Shown here in pieces: positions 1 through 8,711 of a stretch of DNA of 64,000 nucleotides. The translations under genes were made by a program, and so were the position numbers. Every line of letters starts with the position of its first letter. Position 1 is the stretch's first letter. The notes below the pieces were generated by a model. That model did no database searches. It was not told the DNA's origin and saw only the letters and a list, made by a program, of their open reading frames with translations. Location: assembly GCF_030055435.1 (NCBI RefSeq), contig NZ_JASFYG010000006.1:62001-126000 (forward strand), in the 5' to 3' direction. The stretch is from Methanothermobacter sp. (lineage in GTDB: Archaea; Methanobacteriota; Methanobacteria; Methanobacteriales; Methanothermobacteraceae).

Positions 1-1
1 A

Positions 2-844
2 ATCTATTCAATATTCAAAAGGGGAAGCAAGACATACTTCTACAGCACCCTCTTCTTTCCACCGAAGGTGAGGAGGGACGTTTTCATACTCTACAGTTTC
101 CTGAGAAAGGCAGATGATTATGTTGATAGAATACCCCAGGATACCGAGGGGTTCTACGACTTTGTTGAACGCTACCGGGTGGCATCATCAGGCGAAAAAA
201 CAGGTGATGTGGTTGTTGATTCATTCGTGGAACTTTCAGACAGAAAATCTTTCAATAAAGAGTGGATAGAGGCATTTCTAAGATCAATGGAGATGGACAT
301 AACTGTATCATCCTACAGGACAATGGCTGACCTTGAGGAGTACCTCCTGGGTTCATCTGAGGTTGTGGGCCTCTTCATGGCATCCATCATGGGCCTTGAC
401 ACTGATTCATACCCCCACGCCCGCTACCTGGGGAGGGCCATGCAGTACGTCAACTTCATAAGGGACATAGCAGAGGATGTTGAACTTGGAAGGCTCTACT
501 TCCCGCTGACTGAACTTGAAAGATTTGATCTGGAGTCACTTGATTTAAGTGAGATCAGTGGAAGGGAGGATAATTTCAGGTCCTTCCTCAGGGCTCAGAT
601 TGATATTTACAGGGACTGGCAGAGAAGGGCAGAGGAGGGTTACAGGTACATCCCCTACCGCTACCTGGTACCCATAAAGACCGCCGCCGACATGTACCTC
701 TGGACGTCCAGGATAATCGAAAGGGACCCCCTCATAGTCTACAGGAGGAAGGTGAAGCCCTCAAGGGGCAGGGTGGTCTCAGGAGCCCTCCTGAACATGC
801 TGAGGCTCATCAGACCCAGGTCACCAACTAAGCAGGGTATTTAG
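2..844 (+). CDS. Phytoene/squalene synthase family protein (5' end outside window)
   Basis: The reading frame is open from base 2, so the true start lies upstream; about 280 codons are visible. The family condenses two geranylgeranyl diphosphates head to head to phytoene. Both aspartate-rich substrate motifs are present: RKADDYVD near the visible N-terminus and FIRDIAEDVELGRLYFP in the middle. It ends 11 bases before a UbiA-type prenyltransferase, and a CruF-like gene follows convergently, which favours phytoene synthase (CrtB type) over squalene synthase. The product assignment is inference from context. Confidence 0.85.
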   Translation: MYSIFKRGSKTYFYSTLFFPPKVRRDVFILYSFLRKADDYVDRIPQDTEGFYDFVERYRVASSGEKTGDVVVDSFVELSDRKSFNKEWIEAFLRSMEMDITVSSYRTMADLEEYLLGSSEVVGLFMASIMGLDTDSYPHARYLGRAMQYVNFIRDIAEDVELGRLYFPLTELERFDLESLDLSEISGREDNFRSFLRAQIDIYRDWQRRAEEGYRYIPYRYLVPIKTAADMYLWTSRIIERDPLIVYRRKVKPSRGRVVSGALLNMLRLIRPRSPTKQGI

Positions 845-855
845 GGGACCTTCAA

Positions 856-1749
856 ATGTCTCAGCTGACCTCCAGATCCCTTTTTAATTCCATAAAAGAT
901 TACACGGGCTTTCTGTTCTGCATATCCCGATTCAGGTTCTGGATATACACCGGTGGAACATATGTAATTGGGTACACCCTTGCAGCGAAGGGTTTCACTG
1001 ATTTTCTCTCACCAGCCTATTACATATACCTCCTCTACTTCTTTTTCCCGGCTAACGTGTTCATCTACGGTGTCAACGACTACTGGGATGAGGATACAGA
1101 CAGACTCAACCCCAAGAAGGGCTCAAGGGAGCACATGCTGATGCAGAGTGAGCGGAGGAAACTCAGAAATTCACTGCTTGCAGTTACAGGTATCAGCGTC
1201 GCCCTCATGTTTTCACAGAAACCAGAGGAGGCCCTTCTTTTCCTCGGATTTTTATTCCTATCATATTTCTACAGTGCACCCCCACTCAGATTCAAGGAGA
1301 GGCCCTTCCTGGATTTTTCATCCAATTACCTCTACATAATGCCCGGTTTATTTGCCTACAGCCTCGCATCAGGAAGCCTACCTGAACCCATAATACTCCT
1401 TGCAGGCTACTGCCACATCGCTGCCATGCACATATTTTCCGCCGTACCTGACACAGAGTATGATAGGAGGGCAGGAATCAACACAACACCAGTATTTATG
1501 GGTGAAAGGGTGGCACTTGCACTTTCAGCAGCCTTCTGGCTGATATTATCTTTTATTACAGTCTATCTTACAGATTTACATCCTCTAAGCTTTCTGGTAT
1601 TCGCGTATCCTGCATTTCCCATTTCTGTACTTCTTTTCGAAAGAATAAGGATAGAGAGGATTTACTGGTACCTCCCCTACGTCAACACAGCCCTTGGAGG
1701 TCTGCTCTTCCTTGCGCTCATAAACCACAAGATATTTCACTGGATTTGA
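856..1749 (+). CDS. UbiA-family prenyltransferase, lycopene-elongase-like
   Basis: This is a 297-residue polytopic membrane protein of the UbiA superfamily, which transfers isoprenoid chains. The first Asp-rich motif is NDYWDEDTDR (about residues 73-82) and the second is DTEYDRRAG (about residues 199-207). The gene is probably co-transcribed with the phytoene synthase upstream. In haloarchaea a UbiA protein of this type (LyeJ/Lbt) adds C5 units to both ends of lycopene, next to a CruF hydratase. The same neighbours here suggest a C50 carotenoid elongase. Other UbiA roles, such as archaeal lipid or quinone-like synthesis, cannot be excluded. Confidence 0.75.
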   Translation: MSQLTSRSLFNSIKDYTGFLFCISRFRFWIYTGGTYVIGYTLAAKGFTDFLSPAYYIYLLYFFFPANVFIYGVNDYWDEDTDRLNPKKGSREHMLMQSERRKLRNSLLAVTGISVALMFSQKPEEALLFLGFLFLSYFYSAPPLRFKERPFLDFSSNYLYIMPGLFAYSLASGSLPEPIILLAGYCHIAAMHIFSAVPDTEYDRRAGINTTPVFMGERVALALSAAFWLILSFITVYLTDLHPLSFLVFAYPAFPISVLLFERIRIERIYWYLPYVNTALGGLLFLALINHKIFHWI

Positions 1750-1792
1750 TCTTGAAGATTTTTTGCTGTGGTTTTTCTTTTAACTACAGATC

Positions 1793-2527
1793 CTACCACA
1801 GGTTTGCCCCTGTTTTAATGAGTATGAGTGCCAGGAGGATTAAACCGGTTATGAAGGGGATCTGAAGTCCAAGGAAGAGGCAGGCTGCTGTCCAGAAGCA
1901 CATTATCAGGTAGAGGCTGGAGATGATCCCTGATTTCATTTCCTTCATAGAATCACCCAGAACCACAAGAAGAATAAGGGATGCAATGAAACCTGAGAGT
2001 ACCCACCCAGCGAAGTTCTGCAGGGGCACACCATAGAATATTCCTGGATTGCTCCAGATCCAGAAGTTCAGGGCCACGGCTGCAGGGTCAATCACCACAT
2101 CCGTGAGAACCACAAGGAGAGTTGAGAGACCCAGAAATTTCAGTTTCCCAGCAACAGATTCCTTTGCAAGATAGGCAGACCCCAGGAAGAGGGGCAGCCA
2201 GGCGAATGGGACCGTGAAGGGCGTGTGTCCAAGTATCTTCAGTCCAATGAGTCCGGTGTAGTGGAACTCCGAATAGGGAAAACCCGTTACTATGGCCACA
2301 GTCTCGATTAGAATTGCATAGGCCCCCAGAACAAGTATCAGAATAACACCACGACCCCTGAGGTCCCTTATCACTGAAATAAATGATGGGAGGGCCATGG
2401 ATATGATGAAAACAACTGATACAGCAGAGTAACCCCCTATATCCACGTTGGCTACAAAATATGATGAGAATGCAAGGATGATACCCACGATGAGTATTAT
2501 GATGGATTTCACTGAGGGTTTATTCAT
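1793..2527 (-). CDS. CruF-like carotenoid biosynthesis membrane protein
   Basis: The protein has about 244 residues and roughly seven hydrophobic helices. It has the CruF/DUF422 look: YSEFHYTG, a TPFTVPFAW motif, and DVVIDPAAV in the middle. The family includes bisanhydrobacterioruberin hydratase and the gamma-carotene hydratase CruF. I place the start at 2527 (MNKPSV), directly after a GGAGG site, rather than at an upstream ATG. This gives an 8-base stop/start overlap with the nitrilase gene, pointing to coupled translation. Its convergent position beside phytoene synthase and a UbiA enzyme supports a carotenoid role. Confidence 0.75.
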   Translation of the reverse strand: MNKPSVKSIIILIVGIILAFSSYFVANVDIGGYSAVSVVFIISMALPSFISVIRDLRGRGVILILVLGAYAILIETVAIVTGFPYSEFHYTGLIGLKILGHTPFTVPFAWLPLFLGSAYLAKESVAGKLKFLGLSTLLVVLTDVVIDPAAVALNFWIWSNPGIFYGVPLQNFAGWVLSGFIASLILLVVLGDSMKEMKSGIISSLYLIMCFWTAACLFLGLQIPFITGLILLALILIKTGANLW

Positions 2528-3377
2528 GGTCAGCTCCCTCCATCCAACTGTAAACATCTGGTCTCCGATTCCTTAGAAGTGGAAGCTCCCTTCTCACTTT
2601 CTCCACCATTTCCATATCTAGGTCGACTGTTAGAACACATTCTGAGCTGCCCGCATCAACCATAACCGAACCCCATGGGTCGGCGACAAGTGAGTGGCCG
2701 TATGCAACATAGGATGCACCGGTATTTCTTGCAGGGGACACTGCAACACAGTAGCACTGGTTGTCAAGGGCCCTCGACCGCACAAGTAGCCTCCAGTGGG
2801 CTGGACCGGTTGTCATGTTGAATGCACCGGGAAATACTAGAACCTCCGCACCCCCCAGGACCATCATTCTTGAGAGTTCAGGGAAGCGCATGTCATAGCA
2901 TATACCAACCCCGATCACAGCAGAACCTGTATCAGTAACGGTTACAGAGCTACCCGCAATGAGGGTGTCGGATTCCCTGAAGGTTATCTCACCCTCCACG
3001 TCTATATCGAAGAGGTGAACCTTCCTGTGTCTCGCGGTGATGTCACCACCATCATCAATGATGAAGGAGGTGTTGTATATCCCCTCCGGGGTTCTCTCGG
3101 GAATTGAACCTGCAACCAGATGGACCCCAAGTTCTGCTGCAAGGGATCTCATTGCGGTTATGGTCTCCCCATTCTCATCCTCTGCATATTCAGGGAAGAG
3201 TTCAGAGTCGTAGGGGCATGTGAACATCTCAGGAAGAACCACAAGTTCAGCACCCCTGCTGCACGCTTCCCTTATCATCTCAGAGGCCTTTTTGATGTTT
3301 TCTTCCTTTCTCTCATTTACCTGCATCTGACAGATTCCAACCCTCAGACCGGGCACCCCCATAATATCAGTTAGCAT
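2520..3377 (-). CDS. Carbon-nitrogen hydrolase (nitrilase superfamily)
   Basis: The 285-residue protein has the nitrilase catalytic triad: Glu50 in LPEMF, Lys119 in RHRKVHLFD and Cys160 in GVGICYDMRFPE. The fold hydrolyses non-peptide C-N bonds. Members close to Nit1/Nit2 act as omega-amidases or on deaminated metabolites. The substrate cannot be told from sequence. The start could be either the ATG at 3377 or the one five codons later. It lies between mntP (5-base gap) and the CruF-like gene (8-base overlap), so all three may be one transcript although their functions look unrelated. Confidence 0.85.
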   Translation of the reverse strand: MLTDIMGVPGLRVGICQMQVNERKEENIKKASEMIREACSRGAELVVLPEMFTCPYDSELFPEYAEDENGETITAMRSLAAELGVHLVAGSIPERTPEGIYNTSFIIDDGGDITARHRKVHLFDIDVEGEITFRESDTLIAGSSVTVTDTGSAVIGVGICYDMRFPELSRMMVLGGAEVLVFPGAFNMTTGPAHWRLLVRSRALDNQCYCVAVSPARNTGASYVAYGHSLVADPWGSVMVDAGSSECVLTVDLDMEMVEKVRRELPLLRNRRPDVYSWMEGADHE

Positions 3378-3382
3378 GGTCC

Positions 3383-3934
3383 TCAGAGGACGTTATTCTC
3401 CAGGAGTATCCTTAAACCAATGAGGATGAGGATGACACCACCCAGTGCCTCTATACGGTTCTCAAATATGTGGCCTATCTTCTCTCCAAGGTAGCTTCCC
3501 GCAAGGGAGAGGAAGAATGTGATGACTCCTATGATTATTATGGGCAACCATATGGATATGTTAAGGAGTGCAAAGCTGACACCCACAGCAAAGGCATCTA
3601 TGCTGGTTGCAACGGAGAGCAGAAGGAGTTCACGGTAACTGAATTTGAATTCCTCCTCCTCAAGCATGGTGCTCTCGTATATCATTTTCAGGCCGATGAG
3701 AAGGAGGAGTGTAAATGCAACCCAGGGCGCAAAGGTTGACACGATGCTCTGGATTTCAATGCCGGATATCCATCCAAAGATGGGCATGAACGCCTGGAAT
3801 GCCCCGAATGAGAATGCAGTTATGAGGGCGTAGTTGATTCCTGATTCATGGCTCACAAGGCCCCGGCTCACGGATATGCTGAATGTGTCCATCCCCAGGC
3901 TAACTCCAATGAAAACCATCGATAGAAGATCCAT
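3383..3934 (-). CDS. mntP: MntP-family manganese efflux pump
   Basis: The product is about 183 residues with six predicted membrane helices and two homologous halves. Each half has a membrane-embedded aspartate: SLGMDTFSIS near the N-terminus and ATSIDAFAVG in the second half, as in E. coli MntP. I chose the ATG at 3934 because GGTGAT stands four bases before it and the family usually starts at this point. Upstream in-frame GTG/ATG codons at 3970 and 3946 are less likely. A TATA-like element on the minus strand lies about 45 bases upstream. Confidence 0.85.
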   Translation of the reverse strand: MDLLSMVFIGVSLGMDTFSISVSRGLVSHESGINYALITAFSFGAFQAFMPIFGWISGIEIQSIVSTFAPWVAFTLLLLIGLKMIYESTMLEEEEFKFSYRELLLLSVATSIDAFAVGVSFALLNISIWLPIIIIGVITFFLSLAGSYLGEKIGHIFENRIEALGGVILILIGLRILLENNVL

Positions 3935-3975
3935 GGGTATCACCATTGAGTAACCATATAATTCTCTCACAGGCT

Positions 3976-4014
3976 ACTTATAAAATCATCTGCAGATGCA
4001 AAAACTTTATATAC
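3976..4014. promoter_or_regulatory. Divergent promoter region of mntP and htrA
   Basis: An AT-rich gap separates mntP (minus) from htrA (plus). On the minus strand TTTTATAAGT at 3985-3976 is well placed for mntP. On the plus strand TTTATATAC at 4006-4014 is a good archaeal TATA box for htrA, predicting a leader of about 75 bases. Placement is by eye. Confidence 0.5.
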
Positions 4015-4112
4015 TACAATTTTAATAACTTAAGTTAACTAAATTTCTTAGATTCTGAAAAACACCTAAAAAGATTTTAATATGGGTTTAAAAAATTTCA
4101 GGAAATCTAAAA

Positions 4113-5099
4113 ATGTTTAAAGCCAAAAATAAAAGCATAAATCATGAATTTGAGGAAAAGGAGTTAGAAGAATCAGAGATAATGGATGCATATTCAAGGG
4201 CCGTCATGGATGCTTCCGCGGCGGTGAGCCCCTCGGTTGTCAGGGTAACAACACAGTCAAAATCAGGAAGCAGAGCAGCAGGCGGGGGCTCAGGGGTCAT
4301 CTATACAGAGAGCGGCCATATAATAACCAACAGCCACGTCATCCACGGGGCAGAGAGGATAGACGTGAACCTCCACACAGGTGAGCACCACACAGCAGAG
4401 GTTGTGGGTGATGACCCACACACCGACATTGCAGTCATAAAAATCGATCCTGAAACAGAACTCCAGGTACCTGAATTTGCAGACTCCAGCCGGGTGAGGG
4501 TTGGTCAGCTCGCCCTTGCAATAGGCAACCCCTTTGGCTTCCAGTTCACTGTCACAGCAGGGGTGGTGAGTGCCACAGGAAGATCCCTCCGGACAATGAC
4601 AGGGAGACTTGTTGATGGGGTCATACAGACCGACGCGGCACTCAACCCTGGAAACTCCGGCGGGCCACTGGTGGACTACCGGGGGAGGGTACTCGGAATA
4701 AACACAGCACTCATAAGGCCGGCCCAGGGGCTCTGCTTCGCCATACCATCAAACACAGTCAGGGAGGTTGCGGATAAACTCATAAAGGACGGTAAAATAA
4801 GGAGGGCCTACCTGGGGGTTTCATGTCAGAACATACTCATCAGGGATGAACTGCGGAAAAAACTCGGCTTAAACTCAGAGAGGGGCGTGATGATAGCATC
4901 ACTCCAGGATGGCCCGGCAAGGGACGCTGGAATAATGAGGGGGGATGTGATAGTGGCAATCGATGATGAGCCAGTGGAGACAGTTGACGACATCCACAGG
5001 ATACTCACTGAGGAAAAGATAGACATGGAATGTCACGTGGATATAATAAGGGGATCAGAAGCCTGTAAAGTCCAGGTAAGGCCCTCAGAGCTCCAGTGA
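4113..5099 (+). CDS. HtrA/DegP-like serine protease with PDZ domain
   Basis: This 328-residue trypsin-like protease has the catalytic triad His75 (TNSHVIHG), Asp105 (HTDIAVIK) and Ser182 (NPGNSGGPLV), followed by one PDZ domain at about residues 225-325. Family members degrade or refold damaged proteins. No signal peptide or membrane anchor is visible: the N-terminus is a charged Lys/Glu-rich segment. The protein therefore looks cytoplasmic, unlike bacterial DegP. The ribosome site before 4113 is weak, and a start at the Met24 codon (MDAYSRAV) would remove the charged segment. It is probably a single-gene transcript. Confidence 0.88.
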   Translation: MFKAKNKSINHEFEEKELEESEIMDAYSRAVMDASAAVSPSVVRVTTQSKSGSRAAGGGSGVIYTESGHIITNSHVIHGAERIDVNLHTGEHHTAEVVGDDPHTDIAVIKIDPETELQVPEFADSSRVRVGQLALAIGNPFGFQFTVTAGVVSATGRSLRTMTGRLVDGVIQTDAALNPGNSGGPLVDYRGRVLGINTALIRPAQGLCFAIPSNTVREVADKLIKDGKIRRAYLGVSCQNILIRDELRKKLGLNSERGVMIASLQDGPARDAGIMRGDVIVAIDDEPVETVDDIHRILTEEKIDMECHVDIIRGSEACKVQVRPSELQ

Positions 5100-5152
5100 C
5101 TCCCCACCAAAATTTTTATGGGTGCACAGAACCATAGATTATCCGTGGTAAG

Positions 5153-6010
5153 ATGAAGCCATCAGAAAAACTGGATGAGATTGACTCATCACTGAGAGGT
5201 GTGGGCTACGTACCAGACAGGGAGATCCTGATAACACTCTTCCTGGCACTGGAACTTGGAAAGCCCATCCTTGTGGAGGGTCCCCCAGGCACAGGAAAGA
5301 CAATGCTTGCCAGAAAGGCAGCCGAGGCCCTTGGAAGGGATTTCTTCAGGATACAGTGCTATGAGGGCATAACATTCGAACAGATAGTCGGGGAGTGGAA
5401 CTACCAGAAGCAGCTTCTTAGCCTTGAAAGGTCCCGGATCAGCGGATCCCCAGAGGACGTCTTCAGCGAGGAATACTTCATAAAGAGACCCCTCCTGTCA
5501 GCATTCATCAATGGGAAACCATCACTTCTCCTCATAGATGAAATAGATAAGGCTGATGAGGAGGTTGAGAGTTTCCTGCTTCAGGCACTTGGAGAAAAAC
5601 AGATAACAGTCAATGACCTTGGAACCTTTGACCTCAGAAATGATATACTGGTCTTCCTCACATCCAACTCCCAGCGAAACCTACTGGATGAGACAAGGGA
5701 CAGGTGCCTCTACATACACATCGACTACCCTGACCCTGAACGTGAAATGGAGATTGTGAGGGCACACGTCCCCTCTGCACCTCAGTCTCTGGTTAAGGAG
5801 ACAGTCATGTTCATAAACCGGATAAGGGAACTGGGTGTCATAAAGAAGCCCTCAATAAGGGCAACGGTGGACTGGCTCCGGACCCTCATGGCCCTTGGAA
5901 AGGAACACATTGACAGAGAAACAGCTGAGAAGACCCTAGGTGTCGTTATAAAAAACAGGGCAGACGAGGGCAAGGTCCGGCGACTTGTGGAATCCCTTGA
6001 TGAGAGTTAA
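5153..6010 (+). CDS. MoxR-family AAA+ ATPase
   Basis: The 285-residue AAA+ ATPase has Walker A GPPGTGKT (residues 43-50) and Walker B LLLIDEID (125-132). MoxR proteins act as chaperones that insert cofactors or assemble complexes together with a von Willebrand A (VWA) partner. The partner gene follows 28 bases downstream, as in CoxD/CoxE pairs. No candidate client enzyme is adjacent in this window, so the client is unknown. A TATA-like ATTTTTATGG lies near 5110. Confidence 0.85.
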   Translation: MKPSEKLDEIDSSLRGVGYVPDREILITLFLALELGKPILVEGPPGTGKTMLARKAAEALGRDFFRIQCYEGITFEQIVGEWNYQKQLLSLERSRISGSPEDVFSEEYFIKRPLLSAFINGKPSLLLIDEIDKADEEVESFLLQALGEKQITVNDLGTFDLRNDILVFLTSNSQRNLLDETRDRCLYIHIDYPDPEREMEIVRAHVPSAPQSLVKETVMFINRIRELGVIKKPSIRATVDWLRTLMALGKEHIDRETAEKTLGVVIKNRADEGKVRRLVESLDES

Positions 6011-6038
6011 CAGCCAGTGAAACTGGAGCACATGTTTC

Positions 6039-7148
6039 ATGGAGAAAATAATTCTTCTTTCAAACATTTTAAGGGATAAGGGACTTCCCGTTAGCATAAG
6101 GAGCACCAAAGACGCATTTTTAGCCTATAAAATATTCAAAAACAGACCCGAGCTCAGGGAAGCCCTCTTTTCAGTTTATGTTAAGGATATGAGGCACTCT
6201 AAAGCTTTCATGGACGCATACAATGAAGTTTTTGGAGTTCTGGATGAAGAAAGTGATGAATCATCCGGTTCAGGGAAGGGTGAGAGGATTAAGTCTACGG
6301 AGGAACAGATCCCCGGTGAAGTCACTGATGGCATCACTATTGAGGATTTGGCTGAAATTCAACCTGAAATCCCGGATATCTTTGACTCCAGAACTGATGA
6401 GAGCCAGATCCTTGATAGGGATATGTCCACCCTCAACACATTCGACCCCGAGATATTTGAGCTCTGCCGCAGACTGGGAATGAAAATTGCCAATAGAAGA
6501 TCCAGGAGGCTCCGCCGTTCAAAGAAGATGCGACCCGATATAAGGCGGAGCATAAGGAAGAACCTGAAGCACGGGGGCACAATAATTGAACTTATGAGGT
6601 CAGAGCCCAGGGAGAGAAAGAGCCAGCACATATTCCTGAGTGATGTGAGCGGCTCCTGTGACTGGATAAGCAACTGGTTCTTCTGCATAGTCTACGCCGC
6701 CCAGAAGACATTCTACAGGTCACGTTTCTTTGACTTCGACAGCAGGGTCATTGAAACGACCCACCTCCTTGATGAGGATGACCTCTACGATGCCTTCAGG
6801 AACCTCAGGGAGTCCAGGATAAGGAACCTCATGCTCCATGGAACATCAAATATGTACACAGCCTTCAGCGACTTCCTTGAGAATGTTAATTTCACAGGAA
6901 AGTCCTGTATAGTGATCCTCTCAGACTGCAGGGACTGGGCAGGGCCAAGGAAGGATGGTGTCCCTGAAAGCGCTGAACTGGTGGCTGAAATGTCTGAGAG
7001 GGCAAGGAAGGTCCTCATACTGAATCCCGAACCTCAAAAGAAGTGGGATGTTGTTGACAGCTGTGTCTCAATTTACAGGAATGCCGGTGCAGCCGTGAAG
7101 GAGGTCAGAACCTTAAGGCAGCTGGCAGAGGTTATAGAGGGCCTCTGA
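6039..7148 (+). CDS. VWA (CoxE-like) protein, partner of MoxR ATPase
   Basis: The 369-residue protein has a helical N-terminal region, an acidic middle (about residues 68-130), a strongly basic stretch (about 150-175), and a C-terminal von Willebrand A domain. The metal-site (MIDAS) motif DVSGS is at residues 202-206, with HGTSN and ILSDCRDW later in the domain. CoxE-type VWA proteins work with a MoxR ATPase, and the ATPase gene lies directly upstream. The Shine-Dalgarno GGAG is about 10 bases from the ATG. The assembly target is unknown. Confidence 0.8.
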   Translation: MEKIILLSNILRDKGLPVSIRSTKDAFLAYKIFKNRPELREALFSVYVKDMRHSKAFMDAYNEVFGVLDEESDESSGSGKGERIKSTEEQIPGEVTDGITIEDLAEIQPEIPDIFDSRTDESQILDRDMSTLNTFDPEIFELCRRLGMKIANRRSRRLRRSKKMRPDIRRSIRKNLKHGGTIIELMRSEPRERKSQHIFLSDVSGSCDWISNWFFCIVYAAQKTFYRSRFFDFDSRVIETTHLLDEDDLYDAFRNLRESRIRNLMLHGTSNMYTAFSDFLENVNFTGKSCIVILSDCRDWAGPRKDGVPESAELVAEMSERARKVLILNPEPQKKWDVVDSCVSIYRNAGAAVKEVRTLRQLAEVIEGL

Positions 7149-7258
7149 TGGGCATAACTGTTTTTAAGAGGATATAAAAATGCTCTTAAACCTTTATTCT
7201 TTCACCTGTTACCTCAAGAGAAAGGTGACCCGCTGTTTACGTATCAGCTGTCCAGTTT

Positions 7259-7537
7259 TTAAAATCCGCCAGTTGCTCTGTTAACTGCATTCACAAGTTC
7301 CTGGAGATTTTCACCGCCACTTTCAAAAGTGAAAAAGCCAGCAGGAGCCAAAAAATTCATGGTGTAATTTAAAGTCCGGGATTTCCCTTCATCTTTTATT
7401 TCGAGTTTTTTGATCCATATGGGATATTTTTCGTGTTTGAATTTCATGCCAGACCTGAAAAAGAGTTCAAGGAATTTACCATCGAAGGTTATCAGTACTG
7501 GACCCTCTTCGCTCATCATCCCTTTCACTTCGATCAT
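7259..7537 (-). CDS. Hypothetical small protein
   Basis: This 92-residue protein is not recognised. Alternating hydrophobic/charged stretches (for example PVLITFDGKFLELFF) suggest a small beta-rich domain, with a short C-terminal helix (ENLQELVNAVNRA). That pattern resembles a PH-like or barrel fold, but this is only impression. I start it at 7537 because GGGGGTTGA precedes that ATG; an ATG 18 bases upstream lacks a ribosome site. It stands alone, converging with the VWA gene, and is followed on its upstream side by the tandem repeat at 7683-7800. Confidence 0.6.
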   Translation of the reverse strand: MIEVKGMMSEEGPVLITFDGKFLELFFRSGMKFKHEKYPIWIKKLEIKDEGKSRTLNYTMNFLAPAGFFTFESGGENLQELVNAVNRATGGF

Positions 7538-7682
7538 TTCAACCCCCAGAGTCATATTATTAATATGGAATTCAGACTATTTAATATTGCTGAACCTTTA
7601 AAATGAGGTATTCAAATCCGGTTTCATTTTAAAAACAGACTTCTATGGTCTTTATTGCATCCAAATCACTGTTTTTAAGCAA

Positions 7683-7800
7683 TGAATATTTTAAAGATTT
7701 GATAATGAAAACGGAACTTTAAGCAGCTGATAGGTAAGTTTTGAATATTTTAAAGATTTGATAATAAACCTGAACTTTAAGCAACTGATAGGTTAGTTTA
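7683..7800. repeat. Two imperfect tandem copies of a 59-base unit
   Basis: Copy 1 occupies 7683-7741 and copy 2 7742-7800. Both begin TGAATATTTTAAAGATTTGA and contain GAACTTTAAGC and CTGATAGG. Differences are a few substitutions and a one-base shift. The array is non-coding, AT-rich, and ends 16 bases before the stop of the nucS gene. The TTTTAAG-like steps could act as TATA or termination elements. Confidence 0.8.
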
Positions 7801-7816
7801 ATGGATGCAGAAATTT

Positions 7817-8569
7817 TCAGAGGAAGTTATCCAGTGTAACCCCTCTGTTTGATTTGAGTTCCCTGGGGGGCTCGATCTCCCTGAACTCCAGTCCCTCATC
7901 CTCCAGCATCTCCAGGGCATCATGGGTTATTGAGGGGGCCACCAGAATGCCCCTCACACCAACCTGGTCATCCCTGAATTCATCCACGTATCTCCTGAGC
8001 TGCTTAACAGCGCTCACACCAGCCTTTCTACTTTTAAGTTCAATTATCATGAGCGAACCATTCTCATCCTTACCCAGAATATCAATGAAACCGGAACTGG
8101 TGGCATATTCCCGGGCAACGGGTCTGAAGCCAGGCTCGATGAGGTGGGGGTGCATTATTATCATGTCCCCCATGTCGCTTTCATGACCTGATACTGTGAG
8201 CTCATGCATATCCCTTGGAAGGTAGAAGGAGATGAGGTGTACCTCATGGAGCTCAACCTCAAGGCGTTCCTCAGGGGACCTTCTGATACTTTCGAGAAAG
8301 AGGCTTCCATGCTTCATGTAGACCCTGCACCTTGATCTGGGGGGCTGCCAGTTAACAGGGTCCACCTTCCGATCCTGGTGGACCATGAATGTTCCATCTG
8401 GTTTTATAACGATGAGCCTCTCACCGGCACCAAGGCTGCTCCTGGCACGGCCCTCATAGGATGCACTGCAGCAGGCAAGTATCACTATGAGTGCCCTTTT
8501 CCGTATACCCTCATCTAGCAGTTGGTACGCTTCACTTCTGGATGGATTTTCAGATACCCGGCACTTCAT
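7817..8569 (-). CDS. nucS: NucS/EndoMS mismatch-specific endonuclease
   Basis: The 250-residue protein has an N-terminal DNA-binding beta domain and a C-terminal RecB-like nuclease. The catalytic residues are Asp163 (SGFIDILG) and Glu177-Leu-Lys179 (IIELKSRK). The last residues, GVTLDNFL, match a PCNA-interacting peptide, as in archaeal EndoMS/NucS, which cuts both strands at mismatches coupled to the clamp. In many archaea this enzyme replaces MutS/MutL. It is a single gene with divergent neighbour M48 protease. No strong Shine-Dalgarno is seen before the ATG. Confidence 0.9.
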   Translation of the reverse strand: MKCRVSENPSRSEAYQLLDEGIRKRALIVILACCSASYEGRARSSLGAGERLIVIKPDGTFMVHQDRKVDPVNWQPPRSRCRVYMKHGSLFLESIRRSPEERLEVELHEVHLISFYLPRDMHELTVSGHESDMGDMIIMHPHLIEPGFRPVAREYATSSGFIDILGKDENGSLMIIELKSRKAGVSAVKQLRRYVDEFRDDQVGVRGILVAPSITHDALEMLEDEGLEFREIEPPRELKSNRGVTLDNFL

Positions 8570-8659
8570 GTTTATCAGCGGCCCAATTTTTCACAGTTCT
8601 GACCTTTCCATAGGTAATTTCTGTTCATCTGGCTGTAAGATTTAATATCAATGCTGAAG

Positions 8660-8669
8660 TTATATATAC
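8660..8669 (+). promoter_or_regulatory. TATA box for the M48 protease gene
   Basis: TTATATATAC lies about 45 bases before the ATG at 8712 and predicts a transcript start near 8692 with a leader of about 20 bases. Confidence 0.55.
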
Positions 8670-8711
8670 TCTGCGAGGCAGTGCCACAAGAGAAATGAAA
8701 GTTGGTTGTAT

